Origin: a virus
IMG/VR virus record: IMGVR_UViG_3300042888_003765
Span: 1 to 61,417 of that record
Reading direction: 5' to 3' (one strand)
Length of the DNA: 61,417 nucleotides
The notes below the pieces were generated by a model, which was not told where the DNA came from, did not search any database, and worked only from the letters and a program-made list of their open reading frames with translations. Every line of letters starts with the position of its first letter. The stretch's first letter is position 1. Below, one piece after another: positions 29,408-39,610 of the stretch. Position numbers and translations under genes: made by a program.

Positions 29408-32400
29408 ATGGATCAACCCATATTAGACAATCTTAATCGTAATGTTGGAAGCGTTATAACAAGCCTTCAAGCATTAAAAAGTGCATTAGATACTGCTTCT
29501 ACTGGCACAGCACAACCTGCTGGCGGTGGAAACGTAAACATGGATGACTTAAAAGACATACTAGGAAAATTCGTCAAAGATTTTAAAGAAGTATCAGAAG
29601 AGCAAAAAAAATATACAAAATCTGTCGTCAAAGCAATGAAAGATGTTATAAAAGCTCGTAGCAGTGGCGGCGGTGGCGGTGGCGGCGGTGGTGACGGTGG
29701 TGGTGGTGGTGGTGGTGGTGGTAAAAAATCCAAAGCAGACCAAGAAGAAATTAAAAATCTTCAAAGTAAATTGAGCTTAGAATCTCAACTTATCGATTTT
29801 GCTGAAAAAAATAGTTTTTATGGTGAAAATAGTGTCGATACTTTAACTGAAGCATTAAAAATAACTGTTGCTCAACATAAAGTAAGAGCCAATGCTTTAG
29901 TCAGCATACAAGGAATTAGTGACGTTGAAAAACAAGCATTGAAAACAGAATATAAGCGTTTAGAAGCTATTAAGAATGGCCAATATGCTTATTATAACAT
30001 GGTTAACCAGTTAAGAGAAATTACTGGTTACATGAATACATTTGAAAGTGGCCTTGGTCTAAAAACCATGGAAACACTGACAAGCGGAATTGTTCAAGAG
30101 GAAATGAAATTTACTCAAGAAGTTCGCAAAGCAGCTTATGAAACAGCAGGACTAACCAAAAATAGTCAATCTCTTCAAAGAACATATGAAGAAATTGGCA
30201 CTTCTGTTAAAACAACTGGCTTTGATAGAACTAAATTTCAACAATCTTATTTAAAATCTTTAAAGAGTGGTGTTAAAGATTTAAAGCAAGCTGTATCATT
30301 AACAACAACTCAACTTAACACTGAAAGCCAATTGGGTCTTGAAGCAGGATCATTACAAGAAACATTCCAATCATTTGCCCAAACAGGAAGAATGACTAAT
30401 GGTCAACTTGCTGATATGGGTCGTGGTATGCGTGATGTAGCTAAAAATACTGGATTAACAGGCGAAGCATTAAAAGGAGCAGTTGATTCAAGTCGTGAAA
30501 TAATTAATCAACTCAGAAATGCAGCAAGCCTAACAAGCACTGCTGCTAAAAATGTTATAGAAATGAATGCAAATGCCAAAAAACTTGGTGTTGATCAACA
30601 GATGTTGCAATTGCAAGGTGGATTGACAAGCGGCGCTAAATTACTGATGGACTCATCTTCACAAACTCAGTCAATGATATTTTTAGCAGCAAGTAAAGTT
30701 GGAAAAGTAAACGAAGCAATGAACGGAACTCTTCTTTCAACAAAAGAAGGAATTAAATCTCTTGGCACTGGATTGCAAGGAATTCTTAAAGATTTCGGTG
30801 TCGGAAGCCTTGAAGAAATTGATCAACTGTCAGCAGAAGCAAAAACAAGATTAAATATTCAACTAAAATCCGTCGTTGGAATGGAATTAGGAGAGTTCCG
30901 TTCTTTGATAGAATCTGTAAATGAATCAGGAAAAGGTCTTGGAGACAGACTTGGCGATATCAATAAGAAAATGAAAGATAATATAACCGCTGATGAAAAA
31001 AGAGCTTTAGTTGAACAAAAGCGCCAGTTGAAAGCTAGCAAGCAACTTGAAATATTGACAGCACTAGATGAAGCAGCAAAAGGCGCAAAAGATATGAATG
31101 GTGCCTTAGCTAAATTTGGCGAAAGAAGAAAAGATTTTGAAGGCGATTTACAAGCATTAGGATCAAGCTGGCAGAATGAAACACAAGTTGCTAAAGATGC
31201 AATCAAGGGAGCAATTGAAAGCGTTAACAAAGGGCTGAAAGAGGCTGGTAAATCAGAACTTAAAATAGATTCTTCAGAAATAGAAAAGGCTGTTAAAGAC
31301 CCATCTATGTTAAGGGAATTGACTGCTAAAATAAGCAAGGGTGAACAACAATTAGCCACTGCACAGAAAGCACAACTTGATCCTGTAACAGAGACAAATC
31401 AAAAACTAACTGAAATAAATGACACTCTAAGAAATATGTCTCAAAATGTTATATCAAAAATAATGAGCAGCATTTTTGGAAAGTTATTGGTTGTTGGAGC
31501 AGTAATTTCTGGAATTGCAGCTTCAGTTATTGGTCTTGGAATTCAATTAATTGCGATTAAGAAGACATTGCAAAAAATTGCCTTTGGAGATATGAGCAAA
31601 GGAGAATCTGAACTAAGTCTTTTAGATAACCTAAAATCTGTTTTCACTAGCAAAAAACCAATTGAAGGCGTTAATATTGGTAAAACAGAAACGGAAAAAC
31701 TAACAGGTCAAACATCTCCAACTAGTACTGTTACATCAGAAGCGCAAAAGAAAACAAAAGCAGAAACGCAACCGCAAACTCAAACTGTTGCACCTAAACC
31801 AGAATCAGTAAACGTAGAAGAAAAAATAAGCAAGTCATCAGAAATTCTTACAAAAATTTTAACTACTTTAGATACAATTAAAGATTGTATTTGTAAACCT
31901 TCTACACCATTGACTCAACCACCAGCAGCAGCACCTGATCCAATGGCTGCATTGACACAAGCAAAACCAGCAGCAGCACCTGATCCAATGGCTGCATTGA
32001 CACAAGCAAAACCAGCAGAGCCAGAACCTGTGCAAGTTGCTGAAAAAGCTGCTGGAAAAGCAGCTAAAAAGAAAAAGCTAACTCCAGAAGAAATTGCAGC
32101 ACTTAAAGCTGAAGGTCAGGCAAGAAAAGAAGCCGCCAAAGCTAAAGGACTTGATCCAGCAGTTGAAAAATCCATCAGAAGAAATCAAGAAAAGAATATA
32201 AAGATGGATACGAAATTAAACAATATAGAGAGAAAAGAACAAATAAAAGAAATAAGAAGAGGCAAAAAAGACGATAGAATATTAAGATTAGAAGAGCAAG
32301 CTGTAAAACATGAAAGGAAAATGCAGAAAAAAGAAACAGCTATGCCTAAAGAAGTAGATGCTCCTAAAGAAGCAGCTACGCCTTGTCCTAGTGTTCCAGA

Positions 32401-35400
32401 TGATGGTTGCCTCGATCCAAAAGCAATGGCGGCTAGTGGCGGAAGCATGGTTAAAACAGCAGCCGCTGTTGCTATTTTAGCCGCTGGAGCTTTGGTGTTG
32501 GGAACTGCATTGATATTCCTTGGCAGTAAAGTTCTTAAAGCACTTGGTCTTGATTTAAACAAAATAATGGAAACTGCTGCTGCAATCGCTGCGGTCATCG
32601 GCGTTGCTGTAGCCATTTCAGTTGCTGGCGCTCTTGCAATGAATTGCTTGTCTGAAATTGAACCTGAAATTTCAAAAATACAAAAAAATCTTGGCAAGGC
32701 CGTAAAAACAGGAGCAATTCTTGTTGTCATGGGAACTATTTTGGTCATTCTTGGCGCAGCAATGATTTACTTGGCACGGATGGTTCTAAAGGCACTCAAT
32801 ATGGATGCCTCTACAGCAATTGAAGTTGCCACTACAGTTGGAGCAATTGCTGGCGTTGTAGGAACAGTTGCCTACGCAACTGTTAAGTTTTTAGAAGCAC
32901 TTGAAGAACTTGACGCAAACCCAATGTGGAAAAAAATTAAAACAAATTATCCAGCAATAGTAAAGAATATTGCCTTGGGAGGATTAGCACTTTTAGTCAT
33001 ATCAGGCGCAATAGTTATCCTTGGCGCAGCATTGATAAAATTTTCTCAATATATATTAGGAGCATTAGGAGTTGATGCAGCTACTGCTTTTAAAGTTGGA
33101 TCAACAATAGCCGCAATTATGGTCGCTGTGGGATTAATTGCACTTGCCACAATTGGATCAATTGGTGGATTACAAGCTCTCGGACAATTAACTGCTTACC
33201 TTGTAACACCAGTACCGGGTCCATTTCCTATTCCTGCTGGTGCCTTGATGCTACTTGGCGCTGACGTTTTGCTTAAACTTGGTCTACCAATTCTTTTGCT
33301 TGCTACAGCACTTATGTTTTTTGGCAAAATAATTCTTGGGGCAGCTGGAATTAATGCAGCTACAGCAATGAAAATTGGAATGACAATTTCTGCCATATTT
33401 TTAGCAGTTGGTCTAATTTCTTTGGCTTTAGGGTTTGCTATGGAAGGCCTAACGTATCTAGGAGCAATAGCAACTATAGTTTTAACTAGTCCTCTGGTAG
33501 TATTAATGGAACTAGGAGCATGGGCATTATTGCTTGGAGGAGGAGGAATTCTTCTTCTTGGAGTCGCAATAATGTGGCTAGCTAAAACTCTTTTAGCTAT
33601 TTCGGGATTAAATTTAGCTTCAATTGCAATGACAACATTGACCGTATATGCATTATTTGCTGGAGTTGCATTAATATCGATTGCTTTGGGTGCTGCGATG
33701 GAAGGCCTAATGTATCTAGGAGCAATAGCAGGTATACTTATACTTGCAATTCCTTTAATGGAGATTGGCGCAAGAGCTTTATTATTTTTCACACCAGCAA
33801 TGCTTCTTCTTGCATCTGCAATAATATTGATGGGAATGTTAGTATCGAAATTTATTGTATCGCCAAAACTAGCTGGTCAAACTGCTTACGCTATTGCAAC
33901 TATTCTTGGCGCTGCTGCACTTATTGCTGCCGCTGTTGTCGGATTCGCAACTATCGGAATAGCTTTAGGACTTATTGGACTTCTTTCTCCACTTATTGCA
34001 GGTCTTATGTTGCCTGCCGCATGGGGTCTTGGCGTATTGGCTTTCCCAATGATTGAATTTGTACAAGCTGCTGTAAGAATAGCCAAAGATTTGGCAGGAG
34101 CAATGCCATTAAACAAAGTAAATGAATGTGTTGGCGCTATAGCATCAATTCTTGGTGCTGCTCTGTTAATAGCAGGTATAATACTTGGATTTGCTACAAT
34201 TGGCACAGGCTTGGGACTTATTGGACTTCTTTCTCCACTTATTGCAGGTCTTATGTTGCCTGCTGCATGGGGTCTTGGCGTATTGGCTTTCCCAATGATT
34301 GAATTTACACAAGCTGCTGCCAATGTAGCCAAAGATTTGGCAAAAGCTTTGCCTCCAGCACAAGTGGAAGAAGTAGTTAATGCTGTAACAACAATTTTGA
34401 ATGGAGCAGCAAAGATAGGCGAATCAGTATCTGGAATGATTCCTTCAATGCAATATATGTCAATGATAGGACTTATTGCGCCAGTCATTGCTTGGTCAAT
34501 GAGTGGTGCTGGTGGAGCACTTATCACACTTTCTAAACCACTTGCTTTTTTTGCAATTGCCGCACTATATGTTGCGATTTTACTTAATTCTATAATGAAA
34601 CCCAAAGATGCAGAAGAAGCTGCAAATGCTGTGACAACAATTCTGAATGGAGCGGCTAGTATTTCGGATTCCCTGATGAAAATGGTTCCTAAACTTACGG
34701 CAATTGGATCAACTGCACTCATCATGTTTATGATTGCTCCTATTATGCGTCTTGCTGCTTCAGCACTTTATATCATGTCATGGCCTGTTGTTGAATATGC
34801 TAAAGCAATTGTTAGTTTTGCAATGTCATTGGCAAGTGTAGTTCATCCCGATAAGGCTAAATCTTTATCGCAAGGTGTTGCTTCTATGCTTAGTGCTATA
34901 GGAGAAGTGTCGGATGAGTTCCAAAAAATTAGAAATAAAATTGTCAGTATAGGAATGGGAGAAGGAGTTTTCAAACTTTTCCTTTTTACTTTGCCTGCAC
35001 TTCGCATGGGAGTCTTTGCTTTCAAAGCAATGAAAAAACCAATAACTGATTTTATAATTGAAATTGTAAACTTCAGTACTTCCTTGTCAACTATTGTAAC
35101 TCCAGCTGTTGCTAAAACTGCCACAAAGACAATAAATGCTACATCTGAAATAATTGCAAAAGTATCAGATATTATGAAGAATTTGAATGAAAAGATTGTT
35201 CCCATGACAAAAGCTGGATGGTTTACAAAATCTCCTGTTGACATATTGATAGAAGCAAAAAATAAACTAGCAACTTTCTTCCCAGCAATGTTTGGTTTAA
35301 TAAAATCAATTGTTCTTCAAGTTAACGCTAGCTTTACCGAAACGCAAGGCATTAAATCTGCTTTGAAAATATTGACCTTAATTGGCATGGTTGTAAATGA

Positions 35401-38400
35401 AGTTTCTAACGCAATTAAATCTCTTTCAGAAAAGGTTGCTCCATTTGTTAAAAAGGGATGGTGGAGTGGTAAATCGGCATCAGATGAGATAATTGCTGCC
35501 AAGACTGACATTAAAAATTTAATATTGGCAATTGTAGATTTGATGGGAACTGGAATTGTTGGTCCAATTGCAAAAATGGACAATATTGAAGAAATGAAAA
35601 AGGCTGCAAAAATAATGGCCGTAGTAGCCGTTCTCATGGAATTGACTGGTAAGGCAATTAAGGGGATGGCAGAAGTTGTAGGGACAATGAAATCGGGTTA
35701 TATTAAAAAAGGTTCTGCTGACATAATAAAAGAAAATAAAGATACATTTAAAGAATTTTTTGGAGAAGTTACAAAATTTATCGGTGAAGGAATTGTTGAT
35801 TCTATTTCTATTATTCCTGATAGTTCAAGTTTAAGCAAGGCATCATCAACTATGATTGATGTTGCTAGGCTTCTTTGTGCTACAGGATCTACAATCAAGT
35901 CTCTTGCTGAAGTTATGAAATTAATGGACCCAGTTTCACTTTTCGATAGAAAATCACCAATGCAAAAAATTGTTGAAAAAACTGATAAATTTACAGATTG
36001 GTTTGGTAAAATTGGAAAATTTGTCAAAGAAGGAATAGTAGATCCAACAAATTTAATTTTCACTGACTCAAAAGACATTAATTCTGCTTCGATAATTATA
36101 GTTGCTATGGCTAAGATTGCAGCATCAATTGTTCCGATGATTAAGAATCTTGCTGAAGCCGTTGCTTTAGCCACAGAAGGTAAAGGAATTTTTGATGCGG
36201 CTCCAATGAAGAAAATTGTTGATAGTAAAGATAAATTTACATATTGGTTTGAGATAATTGGCGTATTTGTGCGTGATGGTATAGTTAAACCAACTTTGAG
36301 CGTCATGAAAGATATAGATATAGGAAAAGCCACTCAAATAATTGTTTCGATGGCAACCATTGCCGCACAAATTGTTCCAATGATAAAAAATCTTGCTTCT
36401 GCTGTTGGATTAATGAGTGAAGGAGGCGTTGACAACATTGATACTGAATGTCCTGTCGATAGAATAATCTCATCAAAAGATAAGTTTACTGATTTTTTCA
36501 CACAAGTAGCAATGTTTATGCGTGATGGAATTGTCAATCCAATTTTGAATGAGTTGAAAGATTTAGACGGAATTCAAAAAGCAGCAAGAATAATGAATGC
36601 AATGAATCAATTAATTATAATGATTCCACAAGTTATCAATAATTTTGTTACAGGACTAATTCCTTTGGTGGAAAACAGTATACAAGACATAGCCAAAGAC
36701 ACACCTGAAGAAAAAATTAAGGCAAACTCTGAAAAGCTTAAAGCATTTTTCACAACAACAGCAAGATTTATGCGTGAGGGAATTGTCAATCCAATTTTAA
36801 AGGAATTGGATGATTTGGACAGTATTCAAAGGGCTGCAAGAATTCTTAATGCTATGAATCAATTGTTGATAAATGTTACAGGTGTAATTAGAAGTTTGGT
36901 TTCATTGTTTGGTCCGCTTGATCCTAATCAGTGTCTTAAAGAGGCACCTATTCAAATGATTTCGAGAATGGCACCTCAATTTACCTTGTGGTTTACAAAT
37001 GTTGCTTTGTTGATGAGAAATGGCATTTTATATCCAATTTTGTTACTATTCCCATCTGAAGAAGAAATGAAAGAGGCTGTTGCTCAGTTGGCAAGAATGA
37101 TTGAGTTGGTTAAATTGTTACCTGCATTTTTAATGCAATTATCCAATTCTATGGATATGTTTTCTGGAGTTGTAGGTGCCTTCAACATAGGACTAAAAGT
37201 TACATTTTTTGCAAGTGTATTTACTTATTTGGCTGATACTTTGAAATATGGAGTTATTAATCCAATATTTGAAATGCCTACTGTTGACGAATTAGATGAT
37301 GCTATTGATCGCATGAGTGGAATGGCAGATGTAACTGCGACTGCATCTGGTTTAATGAAATTCTTGTTTGACGTGTTTAATGATTTCAGTAATTCTATTG
37401 GCTTATATACAATATTTTTTGGTGCAAGAAATACAAATTATTTTGCGGACACATTTACTTATTTGGCTGATACTTTGAAATATGGAGTTATTGGTCCAAT
37501 ATTGTATATGCCTACTGTTGATCAATTAGATGATGCTATTGATCGCATGAATGGAATGGCTAATGTAACTGAGACTGCATCTGGTTTAATGAAATTCTTG
37601 TTTGACGTGTTTAGTGATTTCAGTAATTCTATTGGCTTATATACAATATTTTTTGGTGCAAAAAATACAAATTATTTTGCGGACACATTTACTTATTTGG
37701 CTAATGTTTTCATGGATGGAATTATCGTACCGATTAGAAAATTACCTAGTGTTGATGAATTAAGAGATGCTGTTAATAGAATAGAAGGAATGTCGAATGT
37801 TTGTAGTGCGGCTTCTTACGCTATGGGTAAAATGTTCCGAATATTTGGCGAATTTTCAGAAAAGACAAGCTTTTTTGGAATGATTTTTGGTAGATTTGAT
37901 CAATACTTCTTCAATAAGACATTTACAACTATGGCTGACAGTTTGAAGTACGGTATAATTCAACCAATTCTAAAAAACATGCCTGCTGTATCTGAATTGA
38001 ATTTAGTTGTTGATAAGTTAAAGGGATTGGTTAATATTCTTGATGAAGTTCAAAAAATCATGAATAAAATGCAGGAAACTGTAAGTAATATTGGAAATAT
38101 TGGTTTTGATTTTAATGCAATTAAAGAAATGCCTATTGATAAACTTTTGCTTCTTGCAAATCATGCAAAGAAGGGTCTTGATATAGCACAGAGTGTAGAA
38201 ACAAGTGTATCAAAAACAAGTGTGAAAGAAGAGCCTTCTGTTGCGGCAACTAAAAAGGCAAACGCAGAGATTTCTGCAATTGTTGAAAATAATTCAAGTA
38301 ATAAAAATATTACATCTGTAACAGCAACTCCAACATCTAAAATTGGAGGAGAATCTTCTATTCAGAGCAAGATAGCTGCCAAGAAGGCATCTGAAGAACC

Positions 38401-38674
38401 TCAAGCTGCTAAGATTACTGGTAAAGAGTTGACTGAAATTTCTGAATCTTCAAAAGAACAAACTGAATTAACAGGAGAGCTTGTTGAGTTATTCAAGAAA
38501 TTCTTAGACTTAATGAAGCCAACATCTGGTGGTGGAGGATCTGGCGCAGATACTCCTTCAACTGGACTCAATAGAATCAAGGGTAAGCCTCCGAAAATTT
38601 ACAAAGCAACTAGTGGATTATTGTCTAAGGGACCACAAAGACAAGTTGTTAACATGAGTCCATTGCCATCTTAA
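29408..38674 (+). CDS. Tail tape measure protein, 3088 aa
   Basis: This huge protein has the classic layout. A helical N-terminus is followed by a polyglycine stretch (about residues 90-110) and long coiled-coil helices to about 680. A hydrophobic segment lies at about 682-715, then a Pro/Ala/Lys-rich linker with a tandem PAAAPDPMAALTQAK repeat (about 838-870). A series of Gly/Ala-rich hydrophobic helices runs from about 1010 to 1810, then helical repeats, including two nearly identical ~80-residue units at about 2600-2765. It sets tail length and enters the cell envelope with the DNA. At ~0.15 nm per residue it predicts a ~460-nm tail. It is followed by the baseplate genes. Confidence 0.95.
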   Translation: MDQPILDNLNRNVGSVITSLQALKSALDTASTGTAQPAGGGNVNMDDLKDILGKFVKDFKEVSEEQKKYTKSVVKAMKDVIKARSSGGGGGGGGGDGGGGGGGGGKKSKADQEEIKNLQSKLSLESQLIDFAEKNSFYGENSVDTLTEALKITVAQHKVRANALVSIQGISDVEKQALKTEYKRLEAIKNGQYAYYNMVNQLREITGYMNTFESGLGLKTMETLTSGIVQEEMKFTQEVRKAAYETAGLTKNSQSLQRTYEEIGTSVKTTGFDRTKFQQSYLKSLKSGVKDLKQAVSLTTTQLNTESQLGLEAGSLQETFQSFAQTGRMTNGQLADMGRGMRDVAKNTGLTGEALKGAVDSSREIINQLRNAASLTSTAAKNVIEMNANAKKLGVDQQMLQLQGGLTSGAKLLMDSSSQTQSMIFLAASKVGKVNEAMNGTLLSTKEGIKSLGTGLQGILKDFGVGSLEEIDQLSAEAKTRLNIQLKSVVGMELGEFRSLIESVNESGKGLGDRLGDINKKMKDNITADEKRALVEQKRQLKASKQLEILTALDEAAKGAKDMNGALAKFGERRKDFEGDLQALGSSWQNETQVAKDAIKGAIESVNKGLKEAGKSELKIDSSEIEKAVKDPSMLRELTAKISKGEQQLATAQKAQLDPVTETNQKLTEINDTLRNMSQNVISKIMSSIFGKLLVVGAVISGIAASVIGLGIQLIAIKKTLQKIAFGDMSKGESELSLLDNLKSVFTSKKPIEGVNIGKTETEKLTGQTSPTSTVTSEAQKKTKAETQPQTQTVAPKPESVNVEEKISKSSEILTKILTTLDTIKDCICKPSTPLTQPPAAAPDPMAALTQAKPAAAPDPMAALTQAKPAEPEPVQVAEKAAGKAAKKKKLTPEEIAALKAEGQARKEAAKAKGLDPAVEKSIRRNQEKNIKMDTKLNNIERKEQIKEIRRGKKDDRILRLEEQAVKHERKMQKKETAMPKEVDAPKEAATPCPSVPDDGCLDPKAMAASGGSMVKTAAAVAILAAGALVLGTALIFLGSKVLKALGLDLNKIMETAAAIAAVIGVAVAISVAGALAMNCLSEIEPEISKIQKNLGKAVKTGAILVVMGTILVILGAAMIYLARMVLKALNMDASTAIEVATTVGAIAGVVGTVAYATVKFLEALEELDANPMWKKIKTNYPAIVKNIALGGLALLVISGAIVILGAALIKFSQYILGALGVDAATAFKVGSTIAAIMVAVGLIALATIGSIGGLQALGQLTAYLVTPVPGPFPIPAGALMLLGADVLLKLGLPILLLATALMFFGKIILGAAGINAATAMKIGMTISAIFLAVGLISLALGFAMEGLTYLGAIATIVLTSPLVVLMELGAWALLLGGGGILLLGVAIMWLAKTLLAISGLNLASIAMTTLTVYALFAGVALISIALGAAMEGLMYLGAIAGILILAIPLMEIGARALLFFTPAMLLLASAIILMGMLVSKFIVSPKLAGQTAYAIATILGAAALIAAAVVGFATIGIALGLIGLLSPLIAGLMLPAAWGLGVLAFPMIEFVQAAVRIAKDLAGAMPLNKVNECVGAIASILGAALLIAGIILGFATIGTGLGLIGLLSPLIAGLMLPAAWGLGVLAFPMIEFTQAAANVAKDLAKALPPAQVEEVVNAVTTILNGAAKIGESVSGMIPSMQYMSMIGLIAPVIAWSMSGAGGALITLSKPLAFFAIAALYVAILLNSIMKPKDAEEAANAVTTILNGAASISDSLMKMVPKLTAIGSTALIMFMIAPIMRLAASALYIMSWPVVEYAKAIVSFAMSLASVVHPDKAKSLSQGVASMLSAIGEVSDEFQKIRNKIVSIGMGEGVFKLFLFTLPALRMGVFAFKAMKKPITDFIIEIVNFSTSLSTIVTPAVAKTATKTINATSEIIAKVSDIMKNLNEKIVPMTKAGWFTKSPVDILIEAKNKLATFFPAMFGLIKSIVLQVNASFTETQGIKSALKILTLIGMVVNEVSNAIKSLSEKVAPFVKKGWWSGKSASDEIIAAKTDIKNLILAIVDLMGTGIVGPIAKMDNIEEMKKAAKIMAVVAVLMELTGKAIKGMAEVVGTMKSGYIKKGSADIIKENKDTFKEFFGEVTKFIGEGIVDSISIIPDSSSLSKASSTMIDVARLLCATGSTIKSLAEVMKLMDPVSLFDRKSPMQKIVEKTDKFTDWFGKIGKFVKEGIVDPTNLIFTDSKDINSASIIIVAMAKIAASIVPMIKNLAEAVALATEGKGIFDAAPMKKIVDSKDKFTYWFEIIGVFVRDGIVKPTLSVMKDIDIGKATQIIVSMATIAAQIVPMIKNLASAVGLMSEGGVDNIDTECPVDRIISSKDKFTDFFTQVAMFMRDGIVNPILNELKDLDGIQKAARIMNAMNQLIIMIPQVINNFVTGLIPLVENSIQDIAKDTPEEKIKANSEKLKAFFTTTARFMREGIVNPILKELDDLDSIQRAARILNAMNQLLINVTGVIRSLVSLFGPLDPNQCLKEAPIQMISRMAPQFTLWFTNVALLMRNGILYPILLLFPSEEEMKEAVAQLARMIELVKLLPAFLMQLSNSMDMFSGVVGAFNIGLKVTFFASVFTYLADTLKYGVINPIFEMPTVDELDDAIDRMSGMADVTATASGLMKFLFDVFNDFSNSIGLYTIFFGARNTNYFADTFTYLADTLKYGVIGPILYMPTVDQLDDAIDRMNGMANVTETASGLMKFLFDVFSDFSNSIGLYTIFFGAKNTNYFADTFTYLANVFMDGIIVPIRKLPSVDELRDAVNRIEGMSNVCSAASYAMGKMFRIFGEFSEKTSFFGMIFGRFDQYFFNKTFTTMADSLKYGIIQPILKNMPAVSELNLVVDKLKGLVNILDEVQKIMNKMQETVSNIGNIGFDFNAIKEMPIDKLLLLANHAKKGLDIAQSVETSVSKTSVKEEPSVAATKKANAEISAIVENNSSNKNITSVTATPTSKIGGESSIQSKIAAKKASEEPQAAKITGKELTEISESSKEQTELTGELVELFKKFLDLMKPTSGGGGSGADTPSTGLNRIKGKPPKIYKATSGLLSKGPQRQVVNMSPLPS
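31921..32012 (+). repeat. Tandem 48-bp repeat in tape measure linker
   Basis: The segment encoding PAAAPDPMAALTQAK occurs twice in a row with the same nucleotides. Confidence 0.85.
37210..37700 (+). repeat. Tandem ~240-bp duplication in tape measure gene
   Basis: Two adjacent units encode FTYLADTLKYGVI...DDAIDRMxGMA...GLMKFLFDVF...FSNSIGLYTIFFGA with few differences, suggesting recent change in tail length. Confidence 0.8.
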
Positions 38675-38695
38675 TTAATTTAAAAGGAATAATAA

Positions 38696-39268
38696 ATGAA
38701 CGCTACCATACCTGATGGTCAAATGAATGTACTGGAAAAATGTTACATTGATATTCCATCATTATCAATTACACTAAAGATGCAATCTTTGCCAGATATT
38801 AGTGATGGAAAAGGCGCACAATATGGAGATGAAACATCAATCGGTAGAAGTACTCCTTTCAAAACTTATCAGAATTCTGATAATAGGACAATTGGATGGA
38901 CTGCTCATTATATGGTAACTCAAGAAAAAGATATACCATTGCTTTTTAGTTACATAAGAGCAGTTCAGGCGGCAGTTTATCCATTTGACTCAAAAGATTC
39001 AAATTTAGGCGGCAATGTTGCTGGTAATGGAGGTGCTCCATATGCTCCTCCTCCTGTTTGTAAGCTTCAGTGTGGCGATCTTTTATCAAAAGTAGGACCA
39101 ATTAATGCTGTGTTAAAATCATATAGTATTAAATTCGACCCTTCTGTTCCTTGGGATGAAAAAACTTATTTGCCTTATAAATTTGATTTAGACTTAAGTT
39201 TTGATGTTATTTATAATCAATCGGATTTGCCGGGTGCAAATAGAATTTTTAATGATAGTAGTCTTTAA
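38696..39268 (+). CDS. Tail/baseplate protein, tail-tube associated, 190 aa
   Basis: It starts MNATIPDGQMNVLEKCYIDI after a GGA ribosome site. GRSTPFKTYQNSDNRTIGWTAHYMVT and NAVLKSYSIKFDPSVPWDEKTYLPYKFDLDLSFDVIY give a beta-rich protein of the type found between tape measure and hub in myoviruses, where tube-initiator or baseplate-tube junction proteins lie. Exact equivalence (gp48/gp54-like) is inferred from position only. Confidence 0.7.
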   Translation: MNATIPDGQMNVLEKCYIDIPSLSITLKMQSLPDISDGKGAQYGDETSIGRSTPFKTYQNSDNRTIGWTAHYMVTQEKDIPLLFSYIRAVQAAVYPFDSKDSNLGGNVAGNGGAPYAPPPVCKLQCGDLLSKVGPINAVLKSYSIKFDPSVPWDEKTYLPYKFDLDLSFDVIYNQSDLPGANRIFNDSSL

Positions 39269-39281
39269 TTATCGAGGAAAT

Positions 39282-39608
39282 ATGGCTAATTTAATAGAAG
39301 AGACGGCAATAAACCCTAAAAGATTTGTTCCAGTATCTAGCAGATATTCTGATGCTACTGTCATTTATTATACTGAAAACAAATTAATGACATATAAAAT
39401 TTACAAAAAAAATATTATACAAACGAGTAACAGAGATAGATATTATGTAGTAACAGCAGGATCTGAATATCGTCCTGACTTAGTTTCAAATAAAGTTTAT
39501 GGTTCTCCTGATTTTTGGTGGAAAATAATGGAGGCCAACAATATAAAAGATATTTTTGATTTCAAGACGGGTATTAATATTCGTTTACCAGATGCTATTT
39601 TAGGATAA
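39282..39608 (+). CDS. gp53-like baseplate wedge protein, 108 aa
   Basis: The ATG at 39282 follows GAGGAAA; an earlier in-frame ATG lies inside the previous gene. The C-terminal half, RYYVVTAGSEYRPDLVSNKVYGSPDFWWKIMEANNIKDIFDF, is the LysM-like signature of T4 gp53 baseplate wedge proteins (RPDLVS, YG, WW, N). It helps join wedges into the hexagonal baseplate. It sits between the tube-associated and hub genes. Confidence 0.85.
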   Translation: MANLIEETAINPKRFVPVSSRYSDATVIYYTENKLMTYKIYKKNIIQTSNRDRYYVVTAGSEYRPDLVSNKVYGSPDFWWKIMEANNIKDIFDFKTGINIRLPDAILG

Positions 39609-39610
39609 CT

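Noticed and set aside
33196-36370. Several minus-strand open frames of 130-280 codons inside the tape measure gene
   Set aside because: They are antisense to a clear structural gene, with Ile/Ala/Ser-rich sequence and no ribosome sites or promoters.
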